From Codonopsis lanceolata (Eukaryota; Streptophyta; Magnoliopsida; Asterales; Campanulaceae), in assembly GCA_013146195.2 (NCBI GenBank), contig CM028382.1, forward strand, positions 117,441,023 to 117,505,022: a stretch of DNA of 64,000 nt, given 5' to 3'. Within the stretch, counting starts at the first letter, position 1. The number at the start of each line of letters is the position of its first letter. Below the pieces are notes generated by a model. The model was given only the letters and a program-made list of their open reading frames with translations. It was not told the DNA's origin and made no database searches. Position numbers and translations under genes: made by a program. This document shows, piece by piece, positions 44,957 through 57,640 of the stretch.

Positions 44957-47900
44957 ATGGCGACGTCTCTGACCACTCCAACGAAGCTCAGCGTTACCTT
45001 CACCTCTCCAGCTCTCCACACTTTCTGCAAGAGGCTTCCAGTCCGTCGCTCAACTCTCGATATCTCTCCTCAATCATCCAACTCCTCTTTCTCTCTTTCT
45101 CTCTCTAAATCCCTTGGGTTGTTCTCCTATCGCCCCCCTGCCTTCCGCCGCCGCTTCACCGCCCGTGCCGACTCCGGTAATGGCGCCGAACCCCGTCACT
45201 ATGATTTCGACCTATTCACCATCGGCGCTGGTAGCGGCGGCGTTAGGGCTTCTCGTTTCGCCGCCAATTTTGGCGCCTCCGTTGCCGTTTGTGAGCTTCC
45301 GTTTGCGACCGTATCTTCTGAGGCTACTGGAGGTGTTGGTGGAACGTAAGTTTCTAATCGCTTGATACATTTTGAATAATCTAAGCGCGTGTGAACTTTA
45401 CAGTATATTCATTTGTTTACGTTATTAGCTTCTTAAGATATTTAGCTTTTGATGAATGCCTATTCCGCTAGCATCAGGGTTATGAATAAGTAGGATTGAT
45501 CTAAATTGTGGAATGCTAATGAAATATACTGGTACGAGTTCTTAAAATTCACTGTTGAATTACTCAATTGAGCTTTATGAGCCTATCGAATGAAACTGAA
45601 TGAGCAAAGAGAAAGAAGGAAAGTGTGCTACCAATTTCTGCAGCCTTCTACATCTCCTTTCTGTTTATGCCAAAAAGTTGACAGAACTTTATTTTCAGAA
45701 CTGTGTTGGCTTACTCCAACTAACATAGTTGCTGATTTGTCTCTGATCGTTGTGGCTTAGAAGTTTTTTTTTTTATAAGTATTACTATTATATACCCAAA
45801 AAATGTGTCAAAACAGGTGATGTTTTCTGTGTACACTAGGAGAGTACTCTACCACCAACTCTAAGTAATTGTAAAATTATTAACAAAATCAACATCAAAA
45901 TGTTCTGAACTACTCCAGGGTAAATCAGAATGTACTGTCTCTGAACTCCATAGATACAGATTGTGAAGAAAAATGTTCTTCATGCTCAAGGAATTTTGGA
46001 AAATTGAATTCATAAATCTAAATTCTTTCGCGATTATCGGTAAATTTCAGATACTTTTGATGAGTCACTCTTTGATCATTTGCTCCTGACATTTGTTTTG
46101 GGAAGTGCAAAAGAATGGTAACTAAAAAAATGAAGAGAGATTGGAATTTGCATTTTCATAATTCTGTAAAGTTTGTTTGAGAGAATTGGTAAATGACATT
46201 TTAAGGGGAGTAAAGAAAGCTGATGAGCCTAGTGCTAGGTGAGTTAACCATCTAGTCTAATATCTATGATATGTTCTACCCAACAAATCCCTATTTGAAA
46301 AGTCTATTATTTAAGACAAGCATAACTACCTTGGAAGTAGCCAAGTAGCCATTATTAGATTCTATGCTTGTTGTAGCTGACTTGTTTATTTCTTATACGA
46401 TAGTAAAGTTAGAACAACAAGAGAATTATATGCTGAATTTAGAAAGGCCACTTTGAACGGGTTCATAGTTATTAAATGTACAAGGCACATGCTGGTGCAA
46501 AAGGGTGAAAATAAAATAAAAAACTAGAAACTTCTGCGTTAACGAAAAAAGAAAAGATAGAAAGAACTAGGAACTTTAATGAACAATGCTAGAAGCTAGT
46601 ATAGAAGTTAGTAAACTAATCTTCCAATTCAACTATAGAGTATTAATTTCTTCATAATAACTAACAAGTGCTAGTCTGCTAGACTCTCCAATTTTGATCT
46701 ACCCTCAAAATCTTTTATCATTACTTATAAGTGTAGTTAAACTGCCTTCCTTTGGATGCTGTCAATCAAGGTATTCCTCCCCCCCCCCAATACCTAGCCT
46801 TGTAATATTTAAGGAAAAAGTAATATTGCATTCATTTCATGGAATAATCATTGTAAACATAATTGTAGGAGATGGTCAAGTTTAGCAAAATATAGGGTGG
46901 CTGGCTGTACAAATCAAGCTGTTGGTTCCATACAACGCCGAACAATTGTTTGCAAGTGGGATAGGTCTACTTGGGCTCTGTCTAGGAAAGAAACACATCA
47001 ATACCCTGTGGAAAGATTCATCATCTACATCAGGATCTCTATTCATCCTCCCAAGCTAACATATATAGAGTAGTTACATTAAGGTTTTCTCTTGCTCTAC
47101 CAAACTTTGACATAACCATGAAATGGTGAAGCTTCCAAGATTGGAAAGGTGTACCTTTTCAACTTTGCCACTCCAGTCGATTACAATTTGACAATAAGAC
47201 TTCTTAGACCTCTCGTAGTCCCAGTTGAGCCCTCATTGAAATTTGCGCAATAGAAACCGCTGAAAATGATACCACTCAAAAGAGCAGGGAAGCCAAAGAG
47301 CAACAAGTTGGGTCGGTGGGCATTTCAGAACCGCACTTTCCATTGTTGTTGTTGCTTAACCAAGAATGCTCTGATTGGTGTTATTGGATTTAGATTGGGG
47401 CCCCTTAGTTTTTAGGAAGATTGTGATAGAGATACAAAAGGAGGAGAATATACCAGGAGAGATGTTGAACAGTTGAAGAATATTTGAATATTGAATTCAA
47501 CATCTTTTATGTATCTTCATCTCATTCTTTCCGTGTCCACCCCTACCCAACAACACTCGTAGGGTTGTTCTTCGTTAAACAACTACTATGGATAGTGCAG
47601 TTGTGCAAGGTCCACCGATCCAAATTGGCACCTCTAACAAAAGTGGGGTAAATGCATGAGCGCTTGCTAGGCTTGAAAGTAATGTTCTTCCAGTTTTCAC
47701 CAACGTGCACATGGTCTAATGTTTGGGAATTTCCTTCCCATAATGTGGTTTCTAAAGTTAGTGCTAGGGCCTCCACTGGATGTTTATGTTTCACCGGGTG
47801 GAATCAGTTGCAACTTCCTCTACGGATGTTGACCTTGGGGGTGAGAGAAATTATTCCCCAGCATGCAAGCTTGGTTCATGTCTTACTTAACATGGGGAGT

Positions 47901-50900
47901 TTTCTTTCCTCTCTGTAGCCACAATATTCCTTCTTCGAACTCTTGTTACTTTATGACTTCTCCCTCTCTCTATTATTATCCCTACTTAGCCATTTATACC
48001 CCTGCCAAAAAAAATTGGTGTGTCAGCAAGGACTGCATGACTTCTTGAAGTGCCATTGGTCAAATTGTAGCCAACTGGAATGATGGTTGAGATGGTCAAG
48101 GTGCTAGGGGTAAGCCTTGGGCCTTGGAGCGTATCTAACAACAATGTCACTGGAATGCTAAAAAGGAAATTATGACTCGTAAGTGGAATATATGGAGTTT
48201 AATAGAAGGCAAAGGACAATGCCTTCCAACCAAATTGGTGACCAAATTTTTTTGATTTGCTATGAATACCTTTGTTTTAAATATTTACATGACTGATATT
48301 TAGGTGTGCAAAGTATAGCTAGAAAGGCAATGCAAGGTGCTAGGGGTAAGCCTTGGGCCTTGGTGCGTATCTAACAACAATGTCACTGGAATGCCAAAAA
48401 GGAAATCATGACTCGTAAGTGGAATATATGGAGTTTAATAGAAGGCAAAGGACAATGCCTTCCAACCAAATTGGTGACCAATTTTTTTTGATTTGCTATG
48501 AATACCTTTGTTTTAAATATTTACATGACTGATATTTAGGTGTGCAAAGTATAGCTAGAAAGGCAATGCAAGGCAACTGCTGTCTTCCATTTTATGTCTC
48601 ACATCTTTTCCCTATTTCTCATCTCATGCATGCCCATGCATTGCCAGCCCCAGTCCTGGTGTAGATAACTTTAATATAGTAATTGGAATTAGAGCTCATC
48701 ACACTTCTTACTGTAAAAAATGGTTTCATGGGGATTCCTGATTATATTGTGAATTTGAATAAGATGCGACAATTGAGGATTCATTGTTTATTTTTAAATT
48801 CATTTCGGAAAATCCAATCCTTCATGCCAATTTCCGATAGTTCATCTGGACTTCATTATTTTGGTGATTCCAAGAGGGTGTCTAATTTAGAACCATTGGA
48901 TTGTGGAGTCATATTGTCAACTTAATTTTAATCCCATTGAGTAAGCTCTTGTGATGCTCTGACAAATGATGATAGCTGATGAATTTCCAATGAAGGTGTG
49001 TACTCCGTGGATGTGTACCAAAGAAACTACTTGTTTATGCGTCCAAATATTCTCACGAGTTTGACGAGAGCCTTGGTTTTGGATGGTCTTATGAAACTGA
49101 ACCGAACCACGATTGGAGCACCCTAATGGCTCATAAGAATGCGGAGTTGCAGCGTCTTACTGGTATCTACAAGAACATTCTAAATAATGCTGGTGTCAAA
49201 CTGATTGAAGGGCGTGGAAAGGTTGGATGCTCTTATGTCAACCGATATGGTTGAACTTAATCCGTCTTTTCTTTTGATCCCTTTTCCAAAATTATCGTTG
49301 ACTCATTTTTTGTTTTACTAAGTTGTTAATCCTCTTGTTGTGTATTTATTATTACATTAACAGATTGTAGACCCACATACAGTGGACGTTGATGGGAAAC
49401 TTTACTCTGCAAAACACATTCTAATTTCAGTTGGGGGACGCCCATTCATTCCTGAAATTCCTGGAAGTGAATATGTGATAGATTCAGATGCTGCCCTTGA
49501 TCTGCCCTCAAAACCTACAAAAATTGCGATTGTTGGGGGTGGGTACATTGCACTTGAGTTCGCTGGAATCTTCAATGGACTGAAAAGTGACGTTCATGTA
49601 TTTATTCGACAGAAGAAAGTTTTAAGAGGCTTTGATGAGGAGGTGAGGACTGTGAGCAAGGCTTGTACACTACTGACTATACATTCTTCTGTAAGAATTC
49701 TTAACGCACTGAAACTTTCCTTCCTTGATCTGCACAGGTTAGAGACTTTGTTGCGGAGCAGATGTCTGTGAAAGGAATTGAGTTCCATACGGAGGAGTCA
49801 CCTCAGGCAGTGATCAAAGCACCTGATGGTTCGCTGTCCTTGAAAACTAACAAAGGCACGGCTGAAGGTTTCTCACATGTCATGTTTGCCACCGGACGCA
49901 AGCCTAATACAAAGGTCTGTAGATTCTTTCTTGTAGTTGGTTTATCTTTGTTACTACCGTCTTTCGGTCTTTAATATTGATGAAGAGTTCAGCAAGGCAA
50001 GGCGAGATTTCCTCTATTTGTACAAAAGAAAATGAGGGAGCGGAAGAGAGGAGAACTTGCATTTTTTACTTTCTTTCTGTCAAACATCTAATCATGCCCC
50101 ACAACTTCATCTGATCCTCCATATTTGGATTTACGGATGCTCTTTCTGAGTCATCCCTTTCCTTTGGAAGGAAATGTCTATTTCAGTTGGAACCTCTCTA
50201 GTCGAACATTCGTTGATGCTTGCATTGTACTGCATTGCAGAATCTAGGATTGGAGACTGTGGGCGTGAAGATGGCCAAGAATGGAGCAATAATGGTAGTT
50301 TCATGAATACTCTCTCTCTCTCTCTCCCCCTCCCTCTCCCTTTGTGTTCTTACATTTGCCGCAGGCTCTTAGATTTCGTTTTCTGCCATGTTCTCAGGTT
50401 GACGAATACTCCCGTACATCAGTCCCAACAATTTGGGCTGTTGGAGATGTTACTGATAGATTGAACCTGACTCCAGTGGCTTTGATGGAAGGAGGGGCAT
50501 TGGCTAATACTCTTTTCGCAAATGAACCAACAAAGCCAGATTTTAGGTACTCAATCTATTCTGTACCTGACTGGTTAGTCAATATGGCTTTGAGAAGACA
50601 ATCTTACTTCAGGTTTACATGGTGTTCAGGAATAAAATAACAAGAGTTAAAACTTTGGTTATGTTGCTTGCCTAAAGTAGTCACTTGAAAAGCCAATCCT
50701 AACCTTTTGAAATTGTAGTCTACAAAGAGAGCTGTTGCAGCTGTTTCGTGTAGGACGAACAATATTATCTATATGATTAAGAACTGCTTATTGTATTTTG
50801 GTGTATTTGCAACAAATGACAACCATTGACATTTGTTTGTTTTTTTAAAAAAATTGTGGTTGGGTTTGGGATTAGAGTAATGTGGTGATTAACATATTCT

Positions 50901-52129
50901 GACCAGATATGTATCTGCTTTTGAGTAGGAATGTTCCGTCGGCTGTGTTTTCCCAGCCACCTATCGGGCAAGTTGGTCTGAGTGAAGAGCAGGTAGTGCA
51001 TATTTTAGATCATATATCCAACACTTGCAGTTTCCTTGCTGCGCTAAATGATTGAAGGAATTTTGCAGGCAATAGAAGAGTATGGCGACGTTGATATCTT
51101 TACAGCTAATTTTAGGCCCTTGAAGGCAACTCTTTCTGGTCTTCCTGACCGGGTTTTCATGAAACTTATAGTGTGCGTAAAGACTAACAAAGTTCTTGGA
51201 TTGCACATGTGCGGTGAAGATGCACCAGAACTCGTGCAAGTTGTCACATCTCTCAGTTTTCTGCTTTTAAAGTTTCGTCAAATGTCAGATGTGCAACGTT
51301 TTAACTAATTTGGTAAAATATCAGGGATTTGCGGTTGCCGTTAAAGCTGGCTTGACAAAGGCAGACTTTGATTCCACAGTGGGTATTCACCCAACAGCAG
51401 CAGAGGAGTTTGTGACAATGAGGAGCCCTACACGGAAGGTCCGAAGAAGCTCGTCCTCTGAGGTTCGTACCTCTAGTCTCAGCCTCTCAATTGTCAAACT
51501 GTTATATTTTAATATTTCCATCTCATTCTACGTTCAGATTCTTGTTGGTTTTAATAAAAAAAGTGATTCTGACAATCTAGAGAGTTCTGTGGATCAATTG
51601 AAAGATTGTCTTTTGCATACTCTATTCCAATGGTGTTTCGAGAGAGATCACTCCCTCATTTCATCTGATTTTTGTTTTGAGGATTTTGTGAATAGCTTTA
51701 GCATTGAGTAGTCTTTTGAATATCTATAGTGTACAAAGGATGCGTCACTTCATTTGACGTCCATATTTATATATACTTAATTTATCAAAACAAATAAAAA
51801 AGCTATTCTCTTATTGAACACAAATTTTGAAGACTTGGTATTCCAATAATATTAATGAGTTACGTCATAATTACCTAATTTAATAATGCTTCCATTTATC
51901 TATCAGCACATATTGATGTTAGTTTTGGATAGTATCACTATAGATTAGTGGACCGGTCTAAAATGAATAGCTATTTTGAGTGTATTTTCTTATGGCACTT
52001 TTGATTAGACCTATATGCCACTATAACTGGTTCTTTGCAGGCAATGAATCATGTTTGTTGATTACCTTCTTGTTCAAATTGATTTAGGGTAAGGCGGATC
52101 CCGAGGTTAAAGCTGCAGCAGGAGTGTAA
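44957..52129 (+). CDS. GR2: Glutathione reductase, plastid/mitochondrial type (GR2-like)
   Basis: FAD-dependent NADPH:glutathione disulfide oxidoreductase that keeps glutathione reduced in plastids (and mitochondria). Ten exons with GT-AG borders: 44957-45345, 48996-49221, 49364-49642, 49738-49914, 50241-50294, 50398-50546, 50929-50992, 51069-51239, 51325-51462 and 52088-52129. They total 562 residues with no stop or frame change, the usual length. Residues 1 to about 74 are a serine-rich, arginine-containing transit peptide (MATSLTTPTKLSV). The FAD site GAGSGG is at 90-95. The redox-active disulfide CVLRGC (131-136) begins at the exon 1/2 junction. The NADPH site is GGGYIALEFAG with the arginines of FIRQKKVLRG. 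The second FAD motif is TIWAVGDVTD. The active-site HPTAAEE lies near the C-terminus, followed by the plastid-type tail with KVRR. Intron 1 is long (3.65 kb). Cytosolic GR1 lacks such a transit peptide. Confidence 0.97.
45346..48995 (+). other. Long intron 1 of the glutathione reductase gene
   Basis: 3.65 kb. Short open frames (for example 47652-47918 and 48683-48925) have no recognisable domain. The only defined feature is the tandem duplication at 48097-48568. The acceptor ends at 48995 (TGAAG). Confidence 0.8.
48097..48568. repeat. 236-bp tandem duplication in GR intron 1
   Basis: The segment starting CAAGGTGCTAGGGGTAAGCC at 48097 is repeated from 48333 with only a few changes (TGGAGCG/TGGTGCG, ATGCTAAA/ATGCCAAA, one A lost). 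Recent duplication; no function evident. Confidence 0.93.
51541..51745 (+). pseudogene. LINE ORF2 3' end (L1-like) in GR intron 9
   Basis: Encodes SVDQLKDCLLHTLFQWCFER and FCFEDFVNSF before a stop at 51709-51711. This resembles the last part of plant L1 ORF2 proteins (the tail after the zf-RVT domain). The 3' flank AGTGTACAAAGGATGCGTCA is shared with the copy at 54287-54600. A 5'-truncated insertion on the same strand as the gene. Confidence 0.6.
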
Positions 52130-52561
52130 CTCGAGACATTTGACTATATATTGCTGCATGTTGCTCTTTGTAGGTGAGAAACAGTCGCACAATTTTATAC
52201 TTATGTTCCTTAATATCTTTGGGTGCATTTGCCTTTGTGATTTAAGAGCTTGACTTTAGATTTTGGGTTTTGTTTTTGTAACGATCGAAGAAAAAGTAAG
52301 AGAGAGATAGAGAGAATTTTGTGGGACTAAAGAGAGAGAAAATCTAAACCACCAAAATCAGGCCTTAAATTAGGTTTTTAAATCGCAAGGGAAACATGAC
52401 CTTTATTTCCTAAGTTCTTGTGGAATTCGAGGTCCAACTTGAGGTGTAGTCAAGTTGACTCGGGCCAGATCGAACTCAGCTGCTTATGTTTTTCTTTCGC
52501 CAACCCAATAAGAACTTGGATCTTGCTTTAGAGGTAGGTGGCGTGTAAGCGAGCTCAAGTT
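52130..52561. other. 3' flank of the glutathione reductase gene
   Basis: Presumed 3' UTR and flank. No clear polyadenylation hexamer chosen. The hAT target duplication CTCAAGTT ends it. Confidence 0.4.
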
Positions 52562-53423
52562 TAGAGATGTTAATAGGGCCGGAAACCGCAGGTCTGAACC
52601 TATTAAACCGGGTTTTTTCAGGGTTAGGTTTGCAATTTTAGTAGACCGTTTAAAGCGGACCGTTTAAACCGCAACCGATCAGGGACCGAAACCGACAGGG
52701 TTGGACCGATTAATATCTCTACTAGTCATGCTAAAATTTAAGTTGTCATTCCAACATTCCATCTGCTTTTTCATACTAACATTTATGTTAGTCTTACCTT
52801 CGGTGGTATAATTTAAATTTTATCTTTATAAAAAAAAGGTAAAATTGATTTATAGTTTTTCTTTTTGGTCATCTCTATTTCATTTTTTCGATCATTACAC
52901 AATGAAAATCTAAAATTTAAATACTAACCCAAAAACAACTATGCAAGTCAAACTCTAATGAATCAAGTTATTCAAAATTGGATTATGTTTGGTCTAATAA
53001 AAGTTTAATTTATGATATTTATGATTCACGACTTATTTTATCATTTCATGTTTGATTAGAACTTTTTAGTTTTTAACTAGTAAAACTTGATGTCTTGAAA
53101 TTTGTTTGTGTTTTGAACTCTATCACTTATGTTTAATGTTGTTGACTCTTTGTATGACTCATTTGAGTCATTTTGCTTTGGATTGTGTATTGTTGAATGT
53201 TAGTTGTTGGCTCGTTGCCTGATAATTACTTGATTTCGAATTTTATATTTATATATTTAAGTTTTTTTTTTGGTTTAGGTGGAACCTGTTAGTGACCCGT
53301 TTAAAACCAAAACCTAGAGGAGTAGGTCTAGGTTTGCAATTTCAATGGACCGTTTAAAGCGGACCGTTTAAACCGCAACCGATAGGGCTAGAACCGATAG
53401 GGTTGGACCGATTAACATCTCTA
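52562..53423. mobile_element. Non-autonomous hAT element, 862 bp, with 8-bp target duplication
   Basis: Perfect 13-bp inverted ends TAGAGATGTTAAT and perfect 8-bp duplication CTCAAGTT (52554-52561 and 53424-53431). Subterminal regions carry GGACCGTTTAAACCG and AACCGA(T/C) motifs. The right end (about 53280-53423) is also present inside the element at about 52610-52731, so the left 170 bp by itself looks like a complete small element. No transposase. Confidence 0.93.
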
Positions 53424-54286
53424 CTCAAGTTCAATGGCAAATTTGTGATAAAAATTAATTACTAATCTGCTAATTTAGCCTTATGTGACCACCTATTTAA
53501 TATGTTAAAGATAAAGGTGATTGCCTTTTAAATTTAGATTTTCATTTATCTAGAATAACTATATTTAGCTGCTTTTCCAATACAAAATACATATATTTCT
53601 TATAAATTTCTTTTTACACAATGGAATATTTGATATATTTGTAATAATTAAACTTACCCCTTTACACTAATAAATATTGATTCATCAAAATATTATGTTA
53701 CACTTGAGAATAGCAATAATAGATATGAAATAAAATAATAAGTTGTAAATTTGTATCCATGCTGTTGACCTAAAAAAATCTCTATTTATTAGATAACTTG
53801 AAGGTGGAATCTAAGTCTATAGACTATATTCAAGACTTAAATTTAATGATGTTTTAAAGCTTAAAGCACAAGTTCTTATACAAATATTTCCTATATTAAA
53901 ATTACAAGACTTTAGCCACTGGTTATGATATTAAATTTTGCTAATCTGGGCATACTAAGAAATTTTTGGCAAGAATCATAATTGACTAATTAGACCAACT
54001 ACATATATTTTTAACTAATCAATTTTTTGTAAATTTGTAACTATTCAGAAAATGGCAAATAAATCCTTATATATAATGCATATACTTCCTTCATTCCATA
54101 CAAAGAGCTCACTATTTTATTTTGGGATGTTCTACTTAAAGAGTCCACTTAAAAAAATTATGATTACAATTTCCATGATCATTTACTTCTACCCTCCATG
54201 TCTTGTAAACATCTTATTTGTGTTCACGTATTTTTGTAATTATATCTTAACCACTGTTATTAATCCTCTTCAAACTTTCATGGATT
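53424..54286. other. Intergenic, AT-rich
   Basis: Nothing coding. Near 54085 ACTTCCTTCATTCCATACAAAGAG resembles one end of common plant MITEs but no partner end was found. Confidence 0.3.
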
Positions 54287-54600
54287 ATGCCCATCTCAAT
54301 CATAGAGCTGTTCCTGGGCGTTTTTTTAAGAGGAAGTGTATTAATGGTAGTTGGGGAGGCAGCTGCCTTGTGTGTATTTTGGACGTTATGGAAGGAAAGG
54401 AACAACAGGGTGTTGGATAACAAGGAAGCCTCCATTGCTCAGCTGAAGAACACGTTGCTGTTTTATGTTTTCTTTTGGTGCTTGGACTCAGCAGCTCCAC
54501 AGGCTTCTAGGGGTGTTTCTTTTGTAGAATTTGTGCATAACTTGTCTATGAGCAGATAGTTTTGTTAGAGTATACGCCTAAGTGTACAAAGAACGTGCCA
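54287..54600 (+). pseudogene. LINE ORF2 3' end (L1-like)
   Basis: Encodes AAALCVFWTLWKERNNRV and, after the expected spacing, LKNTLLFYVFFWCLDS and FVEFVHNLSMSR with a stop at 54557-54559. WTLWKERNNR is the hallmark of the end of plant L1 ORF2 (zf-RVT region). The 3' flank AGTGTACAAAGAACGTGCCA matches the copy in GR intron 9. Strongly 5'-truncated. Confidence 0.78.
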
Positions 54601-56170
54601 CCTGTTTCGGTGCTTTTTTTAATTTACACATTCTTACTTACATGTATATGAAACTTTGTTCAAAAACATGTTGATGTGAACTGAGCCTAAATGAACCAAG
54701 CTAAATGGTCTGAAACTGAACCTGCTGGAGTGCCCAAGCTCTGGTTGGTCAGATACTCTCACATGCCCGAGCTTGTGTAACAACTGTAAGCCCAACATGT
54801 TGCTGCATAAGGCGTAAGAACGAAGAAAGGAATTCACCTCCGTTGAGCTCTTTGTTTTATATATGTTAATTTCCTTGCATTTAAAATCAAATTTGTCACT
54901 ATTCTTGGTAATATATAGTTCTCTACAGCATCGGGGGAGCTTCTTCTTGTTAAATTGGGGATGATTGATGATTATGGATGTTTACACGTCCATTTTAAGT
55001 TTATTAACGACTGTTGAATGATGGAAAGCAGTCCAATTAGTCTCCTCTCTCCCTCGATCATCCACGCAGGGGATCGTGGCTCCACCACCGTCTGCGTTAG
55101 TCTCTCTCTCAAGCAATTTATTATTGTTTATTTGGACAAGAAGTTGAAATTGAAATTGAATTCTCCCCTATTGCGACTCTATTTGTAATAGTTATCAAAT
55201 TCATTGGTATCACCTCAAATTAGTCCACTCCATAGGTTAACCAATACATTGATATATTTGTATCCGTGAACTCTATTAGTAAGACTACTATAGCCAAATT
55301 GTGTAATATTGTATCAAAAATGTTTGACAGCCATCTCTTTAACGATGATGATAAATTTATGCAAATTCAATTGTTCCATTAAGTCAGGGATGTCATTTAA
55401 AATTCTTCATTTTTTTTAATTTTTTTAATGTAAAATTGTAGTTGACAGGCATACGCTTGAATAAATAAGGATTAATATATAATTTGGTCCCTGAACTTTA
55501 ATGGTGCTACATGTTGTAATTTTCTTACAGTGGTTCTTGAACTCAACACTTCCACTTCTCATTTAGTCCCTAACTCTCGTTATCGTTATCATTTTCGTTA
55601 AATTTTCCTTGAAATGACAAGTTTGCCCTTAGTAGGATGCAAATTTTAAAAAAATAAGAATCTAACATACCCAGCAACCCACCCCAACACACTTTTTCTT
55701 TTATTTTTATTTCCATGTGTCCCCACCAACCATATCCACCTTCTTCCTTCTCTCTTCCCACCTTCACTAACATCACCACCAGTACCACTATCGTGCCTGC
55801 CCCTCCACAACGGCACAACCCAAGTCCACCATGTATTTTTTTTTCTTAGCCAACAACAAAAATGAAAACAAGCCTAAACGAAGGAAACCCCACCCACGGT
55901 TTCCCCGACATAAGTAGAAGCCTCAGCAGAAGTAGGTCCCCTGCTCACACTCTTTTTTTCACAAAATCGGCAATATTGAAAATTGGAGCATATAAATGTG
56001 CTCCAAATTCTGCAGCTGCACTCCACTACATTTTCATTTGTGAAAGAGTTTTTAAAAAATTAGAGAGAATACCCAACAAAAAGGAATGAGAATGAGAGAA
56101 CAAGACATCGACGGAAAGCACCGAAGGCCATACAATTTCAATTTGTGAGCAATGACTCTTGCTTCTATGC
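54601..56170. other. Intergenic; one MULE-like terminus at 55468
   Basis: GGATTAATATATAATTTGGTCCCTGAAC at 55468-55495 is the same terminus as the ends of the element at 30558-31824, followed by different sequence with more TTAGTCCCT-like motifs. No inverse partner was found downstream, so this is a single end or an interrupted element. No gene. Confidence 0.45.
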
Positions 56171-56336
56171 AATGCTAAGGACATTCTCATTTTACATAAA
56201 AAAAATTGGATACTCAATGACTTAGCAGACTATCATTGGTTGCACATTTTATGGGTCCTACCACTCTGATCAATGAGAGTGTGTCAAGTCATTGAGTACC
56301 CAATTTTTAGTGTAAAATGAGAGTGGCCCAAGCATT
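56171..56336. mobile_element. Small inverted-repeat element (MITE), about 166 bp
   Basis: AATGCTAAGGACATTCTCAT and CATTTTAC...TTGGATACTCAATGACTT on the left are matched in inverse on the right (AAGTCATTGAGTACCCAA ... AATGAGAGTGGCCC). Arms are about 55 bp. No target duplication fixed. Class unknown. Confidence 0.75.
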
Positions 56337-56714
56337 ACTCTACTTCTATACCATATCAATAACCATAAGCTCCAACTAATCAACCATGTTACCTTAATAT
56401 AGTCCCACCAACACCTAATTAAAAACTACAGGTATAGAAACTTGAAGATATCACCAAAAGTTACAGGTGTAATGTATTCTGCATCACATAGACTTGCTTA
56501 TTCATCTTGCAACAGCTTTGACATCACATATGCACGTATTTGGATTCTCTTATATGGTTTAGATGACCCTCACATGTTCAAACAAGCCAAAGAAAAAGTT
56601 TTCTAACATTTAACCACAATTGCCTCAAAAAATATCTATCAAAGTTCCCCACTTCTTTTCCATGGGGGCCACTATGTGTTCCCAAGACACTAGACCCACA
56701 AGCTGTCTAGCTAA

Positions 56715-57640
56715 GAGCAGCTCCGGTGGCTAATTTATCAACCTTTTCATAAGCTTATCAACCGGTTGAAAATTTGAAATGGCATTGGAGAGAATGACGT
56801 GTAATCAACCGGTTGTAAATTTACAACCGGTTGAAACATCCACCTCATCTTACTTTATTGACTTTTCTCCCAATTTTCCTACCCTTTTTTTATACCGTTT
56901 TTTCTTACCGTTTTTTTTATACCGTTTTTTCTTACCCTTTTTTTTACCCTTTTTTTGTTACCTTTTTTTGTTTTTTTTTTCAAATTTATCCTATAAATTC
57001 TCCTATAAATAGATTTGTAAAAAAATCATTACATTCTTCCAAATTTACATTACTTCTATATTATCTCATTCTCATTAAATTACACAAATTCCTTTTCTCA
57101 CTTCTTTTGTTATACCTACAGATACACCAATCTTCACACTAAAAAATGTCTCAAGATCTCAATCACTCCTATAAAAATGCACTTCTACAATTCATGCACG
57201 ATGAATTGACTGAAAATTCAAGTTCAAAAATGATGATGATGATTATGGAAATGAAAATGAAGGAAGAAGAAGCAGAAGCCTCCCACGAACGTAAACGCAA
57301 TCGAAAGTACATAAATCGAGAACGTGAAGCTGGACATGAAAGACTTTTCAACGACTATTTCTCCAATGAGCCAGTTTACACAGATCAAATTTTCAGAAGA
57401 AGGTATCGAATGAGTAAGGAGTTATTCCTTCGAATTGTAGAAGCTCTTTCAAATCATACAGAGTATTTTCAGATGAGGGTTGACGCCCCAGAAAGGACTT
57501 TCCCCTTGCAAAAATGCTGCTTGCTACTATTCGTTAGTTGGCATATGGCACGCCTGCCGATCATTCTGACGAGTATGTACGAATTGGTGAAACCACTGCA
57601 ATCGATTGTTGAAAGAACGCGATACCACGGATTCTCGATA
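56715..57640 (+). mobile_element. PIF/Harbinger element, interrupted
   Basis: Begins GAGCAGCTCCGGTGGCTAAT after TAA, fitting PIF/Harbinger ends (GAGCAnCTCCAAnGG) and a 3-bp TAA duplication. AACCGGTTG palindromes follow (56757-56835), then a T-rich leader and the transposase start. The right half is lost at the Sirevirus junction or lies beyond the window. Confidence 0.65.
57146..57640 (+). pseudogene. Harbinger transposase (HARBI1/ALP1-like), truncated
   Basis: Contains INREREAGHERLFNDYFS, EPVYTDQIFRRRYRMSKELF and FQMRVDAPERTFPLQKC, the N-terminal helix-rich region of plant Harbinger nuclease-like proteins. After PLQKC the expected AIRxLAYGTPAD..DEYxRIGETTA block is in another frame and interrupted by two stops, so the gene was dead. 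The DDE nuclease core is missing because the Sirevirus insertion begins about 57.64 kb. Confidence 0.8.

Noticed and set aside
47543..47918. Possible host or transposon gene in GR intron 1 (both strands)
   Set aside because: No recognisable domain or motif; the two frames overlap on opposite strands and neither continues past the segment.
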